The notes beneath the pieces are model-generated. The model was not told the DNA's origin, ran no database searches, and saw only the letters and a program-made list of their open reading frames with translations. Positions 36,271-43,946 of a stretch of 64,000 nt of DNA are shown one piece after another; the stretch's first letter is position 1; each line of letters opens with the position of its first letter. Both the position numbers and the translations under genes were made by a program. The stretch lies in assembly GCF_038024875.1 (NCBI RefSeq), contig NZ_CP136136.1, positions 3,658,001 to 3,722,000 on the forward strand. Reading direction: 5' to 3'. Origin of the DNA: Gordonia rubripertincta (GTDB lineage: Bacteria; Actinomycetota; Actinomycetes; Mycobacteriales; Mycobacteriaceae).

Positions 36271-38256
36271 ATGAGCGCTCAGCCCGAAGTTCATGAGTTC
36301 CAGGCGGAGACCCGGCAGCTGCTGGATCTCATGGTCCACTCGATCTACTCCAACAAGGACAGCTTTCTGCGTGAGCTGATCTCGAACGCATCCGATGCGC
36401 TCGACAAGCTGCGTCTGGAGTCGTTGCTCGACAAGGACCTCGACGTCGACACCTCCGACCTGCACATCACGCTCGCCCCGGATGCGGAGAAGCGCACCCT
36501 GGTCGTCGCCGACAACGGCATCGGCATGACCCGCGACGAGGTCGTCGGACTGATCGGCACGCTCGCCCGGTCGGGTACCGCGGAACTGCGCCGGTCGCTG
36601 GCCGAGGCGCGCGAGAAGGGTGTCTCGGACGCTGCCGCCGAGGAACTGATCGGACAGTTCGGCATCGGCTTCTACTCGACGTTCATGGTCGCCGAGAAGG
36701 TCACCCTGGTCACGCGCAAGGCCGGCGAGACCACCGGTACCCGCTGGGAGTCGACCGGCGACGGCACCTACACGATCGACGACGTGCCGGACGCCCCGCA
36801 GGGCACCTCGGTCACCCTGGCGCTCAAGCCGGTCGACACCGAGGACCACCTGTACGACTACGCCGACAAGTCCAAGCTCCGTCAGCTGGTCAAGCGCTAC
36901 TCCGACTTCATCGCCTGGCCGATCCGCATGGACGTCGAGAAGACCGTCCCCGTCGACAAGCCCGAATCGGAGTCCGACGAGGAGACGGACAAGACCCCCG
37001 AGACCAAGACGGTCATCGAGGCCGAGACGATCAACTCGATGAAGGCTCTCTGGGCCAAGTCGCGGTCGGAGGTCTCCGAGGAGGAGTACCACGAGTTCTA
37101 CCGGCATGTGTCCCACGCCTGGGATGCGCCGCTGGAGACCATCACCCTGCAGGCCGAGGGCACCTTCGAGTACCAGGCGCTGCTGTTCATCCCGACGCAG
37201 CCGCCGTTCGACCTGTTCATGCGCGACAGCAAGGTGGGCATCCACCTCTACGTCAAGCGTGTGTTCATCATGGACGACTGCGCCGAGCTGATGCCGGAGT
37301 ACCTGCGCTTCGTCAAGGGTGTCGTCGACGCCGCCGACCTCTCGCTCAATGTGTCCCGCGAGATCCTGCAGCAGGACCGACAGATCCGCGCGATCCGTCG
37401 TCGCCTCACCAAGAAGGTCATCTCGACGGTCACCGAGATGCGCGACAGCCGGCCCGACGACTACCGCACCTTCTGGGATGGCTTCGGCCGCGTCTTCAAG
37501 GAAGGCCTCGTCAACGACCCGGACAACCGCGACGCGCTGCTCAAGGCCTCGTCCTTCGCGAGCACCCACTCGGAGGAGGAGCTGACGACGCTGGCCGACT
37601 ACATCGGCAGGATGAAGAGCGGTCAGGACACGATCTACTACATGACCGGCGAGTCCCGGCAGCAGATCGTCAACTCCCCGCACATGGAGGCGTTCCGCGC
37701 CAAGGGGATCGAGGTCCTCGTCCTGTCCGACCCGGTCGACGAGATGTGGGTCTCCGCCGGTGCGGAGTTCGACGGCAAGACGTTCCAGTCGATCGCCAAG
37801 GGTGCGGTCGACCTCGATGCCGACGACGAGGACTCCGACGACACGTCCAAGGACGAGCGGGAGAAGGCCTACGCCGACCTGCTGTCGTGGCTGACCACCA
37901 CGCTGTCCGACGACGTCAGCGAGACCCGGCTGTCGTCGCGTCTGACCGAGTCCCCGGCCTGCCTCGTGGGTGACACGTTCTCGATGTCACCCCAGCTGGA
38001 GAAGCTGTACCGAGCCTCGGGACAGCAATTCCCGAAGTCCAAGCGGGCGCTCGAACTGAACCCCGAGCACCCGTTGGTCGAGGCGCTGAACAAGGCGTAT
38101 GCGAACGGCGACCACGAGAAGCTGGTGCCGACCGCGAAACTCGTCTACGGCATGGCCGTGATCGCCGAGGGCGGCGAGCTCGAGGACCCGGCGGAGTTCG
38201 CGAAGCTGCTCGCGGGCAGCCTCACCGAGTCGTTCGCGGCCGGATCGGATTCCTGA
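36271..38256 (+). CDS. htpG: Chaperone HtpG (Hsp90)
   Basis: Bacterial Hsp90. In 661 aa the GHKL ATPase domain is at the N-terminus: SIYSNKDSFLRELISNASDA (catalytic Glu and Asn), VADNGIGM and GQFGIGFYSTFMV. The middle domain contains LFIPTQPPFDLF, RVFIMDDCAELMPEYLRFVKG and LNVSREILQQDRQI; the C-terminal dimerisation domain follows. An acidic insert (ESESDEETDK) links the N and middle domains. GGAGG lies 6 nt before the ATG. The 233-bp upstream region shows no HAIR or CIRCE element that I can recognise. Confidence 0.98.
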   Translation: MSAQPEVHEFQAETRQLLDLMVHSIYSNKDSFLRELISNASDALDKLRLESLLDKDLDVDTSDLHITLAPDAEKRTLVVADNGIGMTRDEVVGLIGTLARSGTAELRRSLAEAREKGVSDAAAEELIGQFGIGFYSTFMVAEKVTLVTRKAGETTGTRWESTGDGTYTIDDVPDAPQGTSVTLALKPVDTEDHLYDYADKSKLRQLVKRYSDFIAWPIRMDVEKTVPVDKPESESDEETDKTPETKTVIEAETINSMKALWAKSRSEVSEEEYHEFYRHVSHAWDAPLETITLQAEGTFEYQALLFIPTQPPFDLFMRDSKVGIHLYVKRVFIMDDCAELMPEYLRFVKGVVDAADLSLNVSREILQQDRQIRAIRRRLTKKVISTVTEMRDSRPDDYRTFWDGFGRVFKEGLVNDPDNRDALLKASSFASTHSEEELTTLADYIGRMKSGQDTIYYMTGESRQQIVNSPHMEAFRAKGIEVLVLSDPVDEMWVSAGAEFDGKTFQSIAKGAVDLDADDEDSDDTSKDEREKAYADLLSWLTTTLSDDVSETRLSSRLTESPACLVGDTFSMSPQLEKLYRASGQQFPKSKRALELNPEHPLVEALNKAYANGDHEKLVPTAKLVYGMAVIAEGGELEDPAEFAKLLAGSLTESFAAGSDS

Positions 38257-38290
38257 TCGGGTTCGCGCCGCCCCGGGCAGGTTGCCCGGA

Positions 38291-39274
38291 ATGACCCGTC
38301 GCGGGTGGACGATCACCATCGGCGTCGGGGCTCTGGTCCTGGCGGTCGTGCTGGTGTCCGCTCTCCTCGTGGGACTGTCCCGCCAGGACGAGCGGGCCCG
38401 CACGCCCGCCGACGCCGTCCGGACCTATCTGACCGCGCTCTCCGGCGCCGACGCCTCGGCGGCCCTCGCCGTCGTCGCCCCGCGTCCGGACGCCCGGTTC
38501 CTCACCGACGGAGTGTTGCGCCAGCAGCGTGCCGAGGCGCCGATCTCCGACATCGAGGTCGACGATCCGGGGGAGTCCGCGCAGACTGTCCGGGCGCGGT
38601 ATCGGCTGGGGTCACGTGAGGTCGACACGTCCATCAGGGTGACGCGGGCCGGGGACGGCTGGGCGGTCGTCGACGGCGCGGTGAAGGTGCGCATCGAGTC
38701 CCTGTTGGTGCCCGGGCCGACGCTGTTCGGAGCCCAAGTGAAGGCCGGGGACACGGTCCACCTCTTCCCGGGTCCGCAGCGATGGGGTTCCCGGGACACC
38801 GATTTCGTCGGGCGGCCGACGGACGACCCGCCGACCGGTCCCCATGCACCGATGACGGTCATGGTGGTGGCCGAGCTCAGCCCCACCGGGGTGTCGGCGG
38901 TCAGCGACGCCGTCTCGGCACAGCTCACCCGTTGCGCGGCGTCGACCCGTGCCGACGCCGGAACCGACATGCCCGGTTGTACGCAGCGACTGTTCCGGTC
39001 GGCGGCGGACGGCAGTGTGCGCTGGACCGCCCCTCGTGACCTGTCTGGTCTGCGGTACCTGCTCCGAAGCCCCGATGCGAGCAACGATGCGACGCCGAGC
39101 GAGAAGGACCTCGGCACGGTCGACGTCGCCGGCGCGGTCGAATGGCGGGTGGCCTACACCCCGGACTACGACCGGGACGGGCCCCGCGTCGAGACGACCG
39201 ACATCCAGTACCTGGTCGGGGAGGTCGATCTCACCGCCGACACACCGTCGTTCACCGCCGAGCCGGTGTCCTGA
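38291..39274 (+). CDS. Membrane-anchored protein of unknown function
   Basis: A 327-aa protein with one N-terminal membrane helix (ITIGVGALVLAVVLVSALLVG) after a short basic start, hence type II topology with an extracytoplasmic body. Residues about 35-130 (TPADAVRTYLTALSGADASAALAV) resemble the NTF2-like/DUF4878 lipoprotein-type fold. Two Cys (CAASTRADAGTDMPGC) could form a disulfide. No catalytic motif is visible. ATG 38291 is used; a TTG three codons earlier is also possible. Monocistronic, between htpG and a convergent oxidoreductase gene. Confidence 0.65.
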   Translation: MTRRGWTITIGVGALVLAVVLVSALLVGLSRQDERARTPADAVRTYLTALSGADASAALAVVAPRPDARFLTDGVLRQQRAEAPISDIEVDDPGESAQTVRARYRLGSREVDTSIRVTRAGDGWAVVDGAVKVRIESLLVPGPTLFGAQVKAGDTVHLFPGPQRWGSRDTDFVGRPTDDPPTGPHAPMTVMVVAELSPTGVSAVSDAVSAQLTRCAASTRADAGTDMPGCTQRLFRSAADGSVRWTAPRDLSGLRYLLRSPDASNDATPSEKDLGTVDVAGAVEWRVAYTPDYDRDGPRVETTDIQYLVGEVDLTADTPSFTAEPVS

Positions 39275-39290
39275 CCTCGACTCGGTGCGG

Positions 39291-39770
39291 CTACCCGGCG
39301 GGCGGTGCGGGGCGGAGCCGGAAGACCGGGATCCGGCGGTCGGTGCGCTTCTCGTACAGGTCGAAGTTGGGCCACACGGTACGCAGCTTCTGCCACGCCG
39401 CATCACGGTCGGCTCCCTCGAGTTCGGTCGGGACCGCGACGGACACCACTCCGGCGACGACGATCTCGATGGTGTCGGCGGCCCGTATGTTGTACACCCA
39501 CGCAGGCATTTTGGGTCCACCGAAGTAGGAGCCGGCGATCAGCCAGTCGTCGCCGTCGGGAACTGCGAGGAGTTGGGTGGTCCGGATGGCACCGGTCTTG
39601 CGACCCGCCACCCGGATGGTGATGTTCGGGAGATCGGCGATGTCGAGCAGGGTCATCCGTTGACCGGTGACGGTCTGAATGGCGTTGTCGCCCACCACGA
39701 TCTGTGGGAGAAAACGAGGCATCCAGGGGATCGACCCGATCTTGATCGCGAGGCTGCGCCGCACCTTCAT
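39291..39770 (-). CDS. Deazaflavin(F420)-dependent nitroreductase family protein
   Basis: A 159-aa split-barrel protein of the Ddn/Rv3547 family, using the F420 cofactor of actinobacteria. VAGRKTGAIRTTQLLAVPDGDDWLI and GSYFGGPKMPAWVYNIRA are the family signatures (phosphate-binding RKTG and the strand after it), and TVWPNFDLYEKRTDRRIPVFRL is the typical end. The substrate is unknown; members reduce quinones or act on xenobiotics. ATG 39770 is chosen from homology; the long upstream frame runs antisense to the next gene and is spurious. Divergent from the BadF-type gene. Confidence 0.88.
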   Translation of the reverse strand: MKVRRSLAIKIGSIPWMPRFLPQIVVGDNAIQTVTGQRMTLLDIADLPNITIRVAGRKTGAIRTTQLLAVPDGDDWLIAGSYFGGPKMPAWVYNIRAADTIEIVVAGVVSVAVPTELEGADRDAAWQKLRTVWPNFDLYEKRTDRRIPVFRLRPAPPAG

Positions 39771-39830
39771 CCGCCCAGTGTGACATGACATCGTCGCCGC
39801 GTCGGCACGGTGCCGGATAGCGTGCACATC

Positions 39831-40760
39831 ATGGGCGGCCACACGACGGGACACATCCTCATCGACGGCGGGCAGACGGGAACGCGTCTGCGTGTGGAGA
39901 CGCCGGCCGGTACCGACGACTGCGAGCTCGGAGCGATCCGTACGGACCGGCCGGTCGTGGAACAGATCGCGCAGGCCGTCCACGACGCCGGGATGCCGGA
40001 GGCCACCTGGTCGTTGGCCGCCGGGGTCTCCGGACTCACACCTGAGGCTGCGCGCCCGTCGGCGTTGCTCGCCGCGGTCGCCGACCTCGGGGTGACGTCG
40101 GTTGCGCTGGCACACGATTCGGTCACCGCGTACCTGGCCGCGAACCGGGACGGGTTCGGCGTGGTCACCGCGGTCGGTACCGGCGTCGTGACACTCGGCG
40201 TCGGACCCGCCGGGGTCCACCGGGTGGACGGCTGGGGCCATCTGTTCGGTGACGCGGGCAGCGCCTATTGGATCGGACGAGCCGGGATCGATGCCGCGCT
40301 GCGTGCTTTCGACGGACGGGGGAGCGCGACGGTCCTACGGGATCGGGCCGCCGAGATGTTCGGTCCGCTCGACGAGCTGTACATGGTCGTCCAGGGTGAT
40401 CCGGACCGCGTGGCGCGGGTGGCCGGATTCGCCCGCGCGGTCGACGCGGCCGCCCGGGATGGTGACGTGGTCGCGCAACAGATCATCGACGACGCCGCGG
40501 ACGAACTCGCCGGGTCGGCGCTCACCGCGCTGGAACGCAGTGGTCACCGACCCGGCGAGAAGGCGCGGATCAGCTGGATGGGCACGGTGATGACGGCCAA
40601 CGACCGACTCCGCGGGCGCTTCGTCGGCGTGATCGGCGAGGCTACGCCCGGTGTTGACATCGGGGCGCCGCACGGGCAACCCCTCGACGGCGTGCGGTTG
40701 CTGGCCGGGCTGGACGAGTCGCACCCGCTGGCCGCGGAGGTCCACCGCAGCCAGTTGTGA
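39831..40760 (+). CDS. BadF/BadG-type ATPase, N-acetylglucosamine-kinase-like
   Basis: An ASKHA-fold sugar kinase relative of 309 aa. The N-terminal phosphate-1 motif is ILIDGGQTGTRLRV, the phosphate-2 region VTAVGTGVVTLGV, and the substrate loop WGHLFGDAGSAYWIGRAGIDAALRA in which GDxGSxxWIG is typical of eukaryotic-type GlcNAc kinases. The likely reaction is ATP-dependent phosphorylation of an amino sugar from wall recycling. ATG 39831 is chosen because TAGCGT (39818-39823) ends 7 nt before it, a spacing that fits a leaderless transcript; a GTG at 39810 would lie upstream of that -10. Confidence 0.8.
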   Translation: MGGHTTGHILIDGGQTGTRLRVETPAGTDDCELGAIRTDRPVVEQIAQAVHDAGMPEATWSLAAGVSGLTPEAARPSALLAAVADLGVTSVALAHDSVTAYLAANRDGFGVVTAVGTGVVTLGVGPAGVHRVDGWGHLFGDAGSAYWIGRAGIDAALRAFDGRGSATVLRDRAAEMFGPLDELYMVVQGDPDRVARVAGFARAVDAAARDGDVVAQQIIDDAADELAGSALTALERSGHRPGEKARISWMGTVMTANDRLRGRFVGVIGEATPGVDIGAPHGQPLDGVRLLAGLDESHPLAAEVHRSQL

Positions 40761-40762
40761 GG

Positions 40763-41605
40763 TCAGCGCCCCTTGAACTCCGGCTTGCGCTTCTCGAAGA
40801 CGGCGGTGATTGCCTCGGAGAGGTCCTCGCTGGGGAGGAATGCCGAGTTCCAGGCCGCGACATAGCGCAGGCTGTCGTGCACGGCGGCGCTGCGGGAATG
40901 GTCGAGGACGTCCTTGATGCCGTGGACGACGAGCGGCGGGTTGTCGGCGATCTCGCGGGCGGTCGCGCGGGCGAGCGCGAGCACGGCGTCCTGATCGTCG
41001 GCGACGTCGTTGACGAGCCCGATCTTCTCCGCGCGCGCGGCGTCGATGTCCTTGCCTGTCAGCGCCAGTTCACGCATGTGGCCGTCGCCGATGATGTACG
41101 GCAGTCGGGCGAGAGTGCCCACGTCGGCGACCATGCCGACCTTGACCTCGCGGATGCTGAACTTGGCATCGGCGCTCGCGTAGCGGACGTCGGCGGCACA
41201 GATCAGGTCGACGCCGCCGCCGATGCACCAGCCCGAGACCGCGGTGACGACCGGCTTGCGGCAGTCCGCGACCGCGGTGATCCCGGCCTGCAGCTTGCGC
41301 AGCGACTCCAGGAACTCGGTGCGCGCGGCGGCCTTGGCGTTGTCGGCCAGGACGTTGGCCAGGGTGCCGGCCATCGCGACGAGGTCGAGTCCGAAGGAGA
41401 AGTGTTTGCCGGCGCCGGTCAGCACGACGGCGCGCACCTCGGGATCGGTGTCGATGTGGCCGAAGATCTCGGGGAGCTCGCGCCAGAAGTCGGGGCCCAT
41501 CGCATTGCCCTTGCCGGGGCCGGTGAGCACGACCTCGGCGATGTGGTCGGCAACGGTGACGTCGAACGCGGTCCAGTCGCGTTCATTCCAGGCTTGCGCT
41601 GTCAT
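40763..41605 (-). CDS. Crotonase-family enzyme, probable delta3,5-delta2,4-dienoyl-CoA isomerase
   Basis: A 280-aa crotonase. The oxyanion-hole strands are GKHFSFGLDLVAM and VSGWCIGGGVDLICAADVRYA. The active-site acids match those of mammalian dienoyl-CoA isomerase (Asp176, Glu196, Asp204) as Asp133, Glu153 and Asp161, the last in VGMVADVGTLARLP, rather than the Glu pair of enoyl-CoA hydratase. This suggests isomerisation of 3,5-dienoyl-CoA during beta-oxidation of unsaturated fatty acids with odd-position double bonds. General enoyl-CoA hydratase is the fallback. It converges on the kinase gene, 2 bp apart. Confidence 0.82.
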   Translation of the reverse strand: MTAQAWNERDWTAFDVTVADHIAEVVLTGPGKGNAMGPDFWRELPEIFGHIDTDPEVRAVVLTGAGKHFSFGLDLVAMAGTLANVLADNAKAAARTEFLESLRKLQAGITAVADCRKPVVTAVSGWCIGGGVDLICAADVRYASADAKFSIREVKVGMVADVGTLARLPYIIGDGHMRELALTGKDIDAARAEKIGLVNDVADDQDAVLALARATAREIADNPPLVVHGIKDVLDHSRSAAVHDSLRYVAAWNSAFLPSEDLSEAITAVFEKRKPEFKGR

Positions 41606-41668
41606 GCGAGGGAGCTTACTCGGCAGTCAGGACGTCCGATGGGCGGACTGCCGGAGGCGCCCTGTTAG

Positions 41669-42337
41669 ATGAAACCCATGAGCGGATACATCCAGGAGGA
41701 CATCGACCCCGAGGAGCTCGCGCATCGTTCCGAGCTCGCGTCGTCGATCGCCGGGAGCGTGCGCGAACTGATCGACGCGACCGTGCGCACCGAGGTCGGG
41801 GAGGCCGACATCGCCGAGGCGCGCCGGCTCATCGAGGCCGCCACCGAGATCCTCCGCAGGGACCAGCTGCCCGGCGCCTACGGCATCCGGTTCAACTCCG
41901 ACGGCACCAAGCACTCGTGGGGCAATGCCGTTCTGGGGCGGCGCAATCCGATCGCACCGCCCGTCGAGCTGCACCACGAGTCCGAGTTCAGTTGGACCGA
42001 GGTCGAACTCGGGGCCGCCTACGAGGGCCCGGCCGGGCTCGTCCACGGTGGTGTCCTGGCCCTGATCCTCGACCAGCTCCTCGGCTCGACCGCCGAGTTC
42101 CAGGGCGTCCCGGGAATGACCGGCACCCTCAGCGTCCGCTACCGGAGTGCGACGCCGCTCGGCAAGATCCGTGGCGAGGCGCGGGTCGACCGCGTCGAAG
42201 GTGTGAAAACCTTTGTCACCGGCACGATCTCGAGCAACGGCAAGGTCAGCGCCGAAGCGGAGGGGATCTTCATCCTGCCCAAGTGGGCTCGCGGTGAGGT
42301 GTCCGACGTGTTGCGCAAGTCGGTGGGCGAGGGCTGA
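41669..42337 (+). CDS. PaaI-family hotdog thioesterase with N-terminal helical extension
   Basis: A 222-aa protein with about 90 residues of helical, acidic N-terminus (ELAHRSELASSIAGSVRELID) before a hotdog domain. YEGPAGLVHGGVLALILDQLLG holds the HGG motif and catalytic Asp, and GTLSVRYRSATPLGK the next strand. Such two-part proteins are common in mycolata; the substrate is probably an acyl-CoA. ATG 41669 has GGAGG 11 nt upstream; ATG 41678 is the alternative. Divergent from the crotonase gene by 63 bp, which may mean a shared control region. Confidence 0.83.
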   Translation: MKPMSGYIQEDIDPEELAHRSELASSIAGSVRELIDATVRTEVGEADIAEARRLIEAATEILRRDQLPGAYGIRFNSDGTKHSWGNAVLGRRNPIAPPVELHHESEFSWTEVELGAAYEGPAGLVHGGVLALILDQLLGSTAEFQGVPGMTGTLSVRYRSATPLGKIRGEARVDRVEGVKTFVTGTISSNGKVSAEAEGIFILPKWARGEVSDVLRKSVGEG

Positions 42338-42361
42338 GTGTCCGGAACTGCGCGTAGTGCC

Positions 42362-42916
42362 TCAGACCTCGCCGAGCCGAGTCCGTGCTCCGATGAGTGA
42401 GTAACGCGCGCAGAGGAATGCGCCGTTGCGGGCGAAATCCTGTAGTTCGAGATCGTAGCGTCGCGGAAAGAGGGGGCGTCCGGCCCCGAGGGTGACCGGC
42501 GCGATCGAGACGATCATGTCGTCGAGCATCCCGGCCTCGGCGAACTGCGCGGCGAGATCACCTCCGCCGACGACCCACACGTCCTTGCCGCCTGCTGCTT
42601 CCGTCAGCCGGTCGCGGTGGTCGGCGGGGTCCCCGTCGAGGACGGTGATGGAGTCGGCCACCGGAGTGATCGTGCGATGGGTGAACACGAAGGACGGGAT
42701 CTCGTACGGCCACGGTTTGCCGTCGGCGAGTTCGTTGTCGAGGAGCCACTGGTAGGTGGTGTATCCCATGACCGCCGCGCCGACCCCGGCGTAGAAGTCG
42801 TCGTAGTTCATCGGACCGCCCTCATCGAGCGGCTGGGTCAGCAGCCAGTCGAGGCTGTCGCGGTCGTCGGCGAGATAACCGTCGAGAGTGGTCGCGGTGT
42901 AGTAGCGGAACGCCAT
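42362..42916 (-). CDS. RibD C-terminal/dihydrofolate-reductase-fold protein
   Basis: A 184-aa protein of the DHFR-like RibD_C family. YTATTLDGYLADDRDSLDWL is the N-terminal substrate strand, MGYTTYQWLL the next, and VWVVGGGDLAAQF the NADPH-binding loop; PLFPRRYDLEL closes the fold. It is probably an NADPH-dependent reductase of unknown substrate, not a true folate or riboflavin enzyme. Its ATG is immediately after the stop of the upstream AraC-DinB gene (no gap), so they are one transcript. Confidence 0.85.
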   Translation of the reverse strand: MAFRYYTATTLDGYLADDRDSLDWLLTQPLDEGGPMNYDDFYAGVGAAVMGYTTYQWLLDNELADGKPWPYEIPSFVFTHRTITPVADSITVLDGDPADHRDRLTEAAGGKDVWVVGGGDLAAQFAEAGMLDDMIVSIAPVTLGAGRPLFPRRYDLELQDFARNGAFLCARYSLIGARTRLGEV

Positions 42917-43870
42917 CTAGAAACCTCCGGAGTGTTTGCGGTGCCACATGATCGGATCGGGGTCGAGGGCCGCGACTCCGACATCGACGCCGGCGTCGCG
43001 CAGCATCCACCGCGCGAGTTGGCGACGATGAGCGGAGAAGGTCAGTACATGCGCGACGATCTGGGAGAGCAGAAACGATTCGGGCGGATCACACAGTGCG
43101 TCGATGACGCGGTCCTGCCAGGCGCTGCGCCGGTCGATGTCGCGGATCAGCGCCAGCCACCTCGGTGTCAGTTCGCGGTGGAGTTCGACGAGTGCGCACA
43201 GATCCGACGGCGGATCGGGCGGCGTGTCGGCGCCCTCGATGGTCGCCAGCCAGGGCTGCTTGTCGGCGACGAGATGTGACATCACCTGCGCGAGCGACTC
43301 TTCCGGGCCGTTCCAGTGCAGCGGTTCGTGACCGGGAAGTCGTCGCCGGGTCCACTCGTCGTCGTCGACCCCCTTGGCGGCGTCCAGCAGGACCTCGACG
43401 TCGTCGAGGTCGTGTCGCACCATGAGCATCAGGACGTCGCCGGCGCTCTCCGTGGTGGGAGTGCCGCTGTCGACGTAGAGCACAGTGGGCGAATGGAAGT
43501 GGATGCCGTTGGGCGCCGGCAGCCAGTGGCTGTGCTCGGCCGGTGCGGCGGTCGACGCCGCTCGTCCGGGACTGTGCCCGAAGGCGCGTGTGAAGGCCCG
43601 GGCGAACCCGTCGACGGACTCGTAGCCCGAGTCGAAGGCCACCTCGGTGACCGTCTTGCCGTGCTGCAGCAACCATGCCGCTCGCTCGAGGAACACGCGC
43701 CGACGAAGCGCGACCGGCGACTCGCCCGCACCTCGGCTCACCTGCCGGGAGAAGTGGAACGGCGACGAGAATGCGCCGGTCGCCATCTCGTCGAGGTTCG
43801 AGTGCTCGTCGGCCAGCACGGCGTCGAGCAACTCGCGCAGACGATCACGGTCGTTGGGGGTTGGGCTCAC
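42917..43870 (-). CDS. AraC-type HTH fused to a DinB-like domain
   Basis: A 317-aa two-domain protein. Residues about 8-105 form an AraC/XylS double HTH (SSPFHFSRQVSRGAGESPVA, VTEVAFDSGYESVDGFARAFTRAFGHSPG). Residues about 145-300 look like a DinB/YfiT four-helix bundle with His residues positioned as metal ligands (SLAQVMSHLVADKQPW, VAHVLTFSAHRRQL). The DinB part may sense a thiol or electrophile, with mycothiol-dependent enzymes as precedent, but this is inference. GTG start. It is co-transcribed with the RibD-like reductase, its likely target. Confidence 0.82.
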   Translation of the reverse strand: MSPTPNDRDRLRELLDAVLADEHSNLDEMATGAFSSPFHFSRQVSRGAGESPVALRRRVFLERAAWLLQHGKTVTEVAFDSGYESVDGFARAFTRAFGHSPGRAASTAAPAEHSHWLPAPNGIHFHSPTVLYVDSGTPTTESAGDVLMLMVRHDLDDVEVLLDAAKGVDDDEWTRRRLPGHEPLHWNGPEESLAQVMSHLVADKQPWLATIEGADTPPDPPSDLCALVELHRELTPRWLALIRDIDRRSAWQDRVIDALCDPPESFLLSQIVAHVLTFSAHRRQLARWMLRDAGVDVGVAALDPDPIMWHRKHSGGF

Positions 43871-43946
43871 CCATCGAGTATGGAACGCCGAAGGCCTTCC
43901 CGACCCGACCGATCTTGCTCGTTCGCAGAACCGCCTCGGGTGCCGC

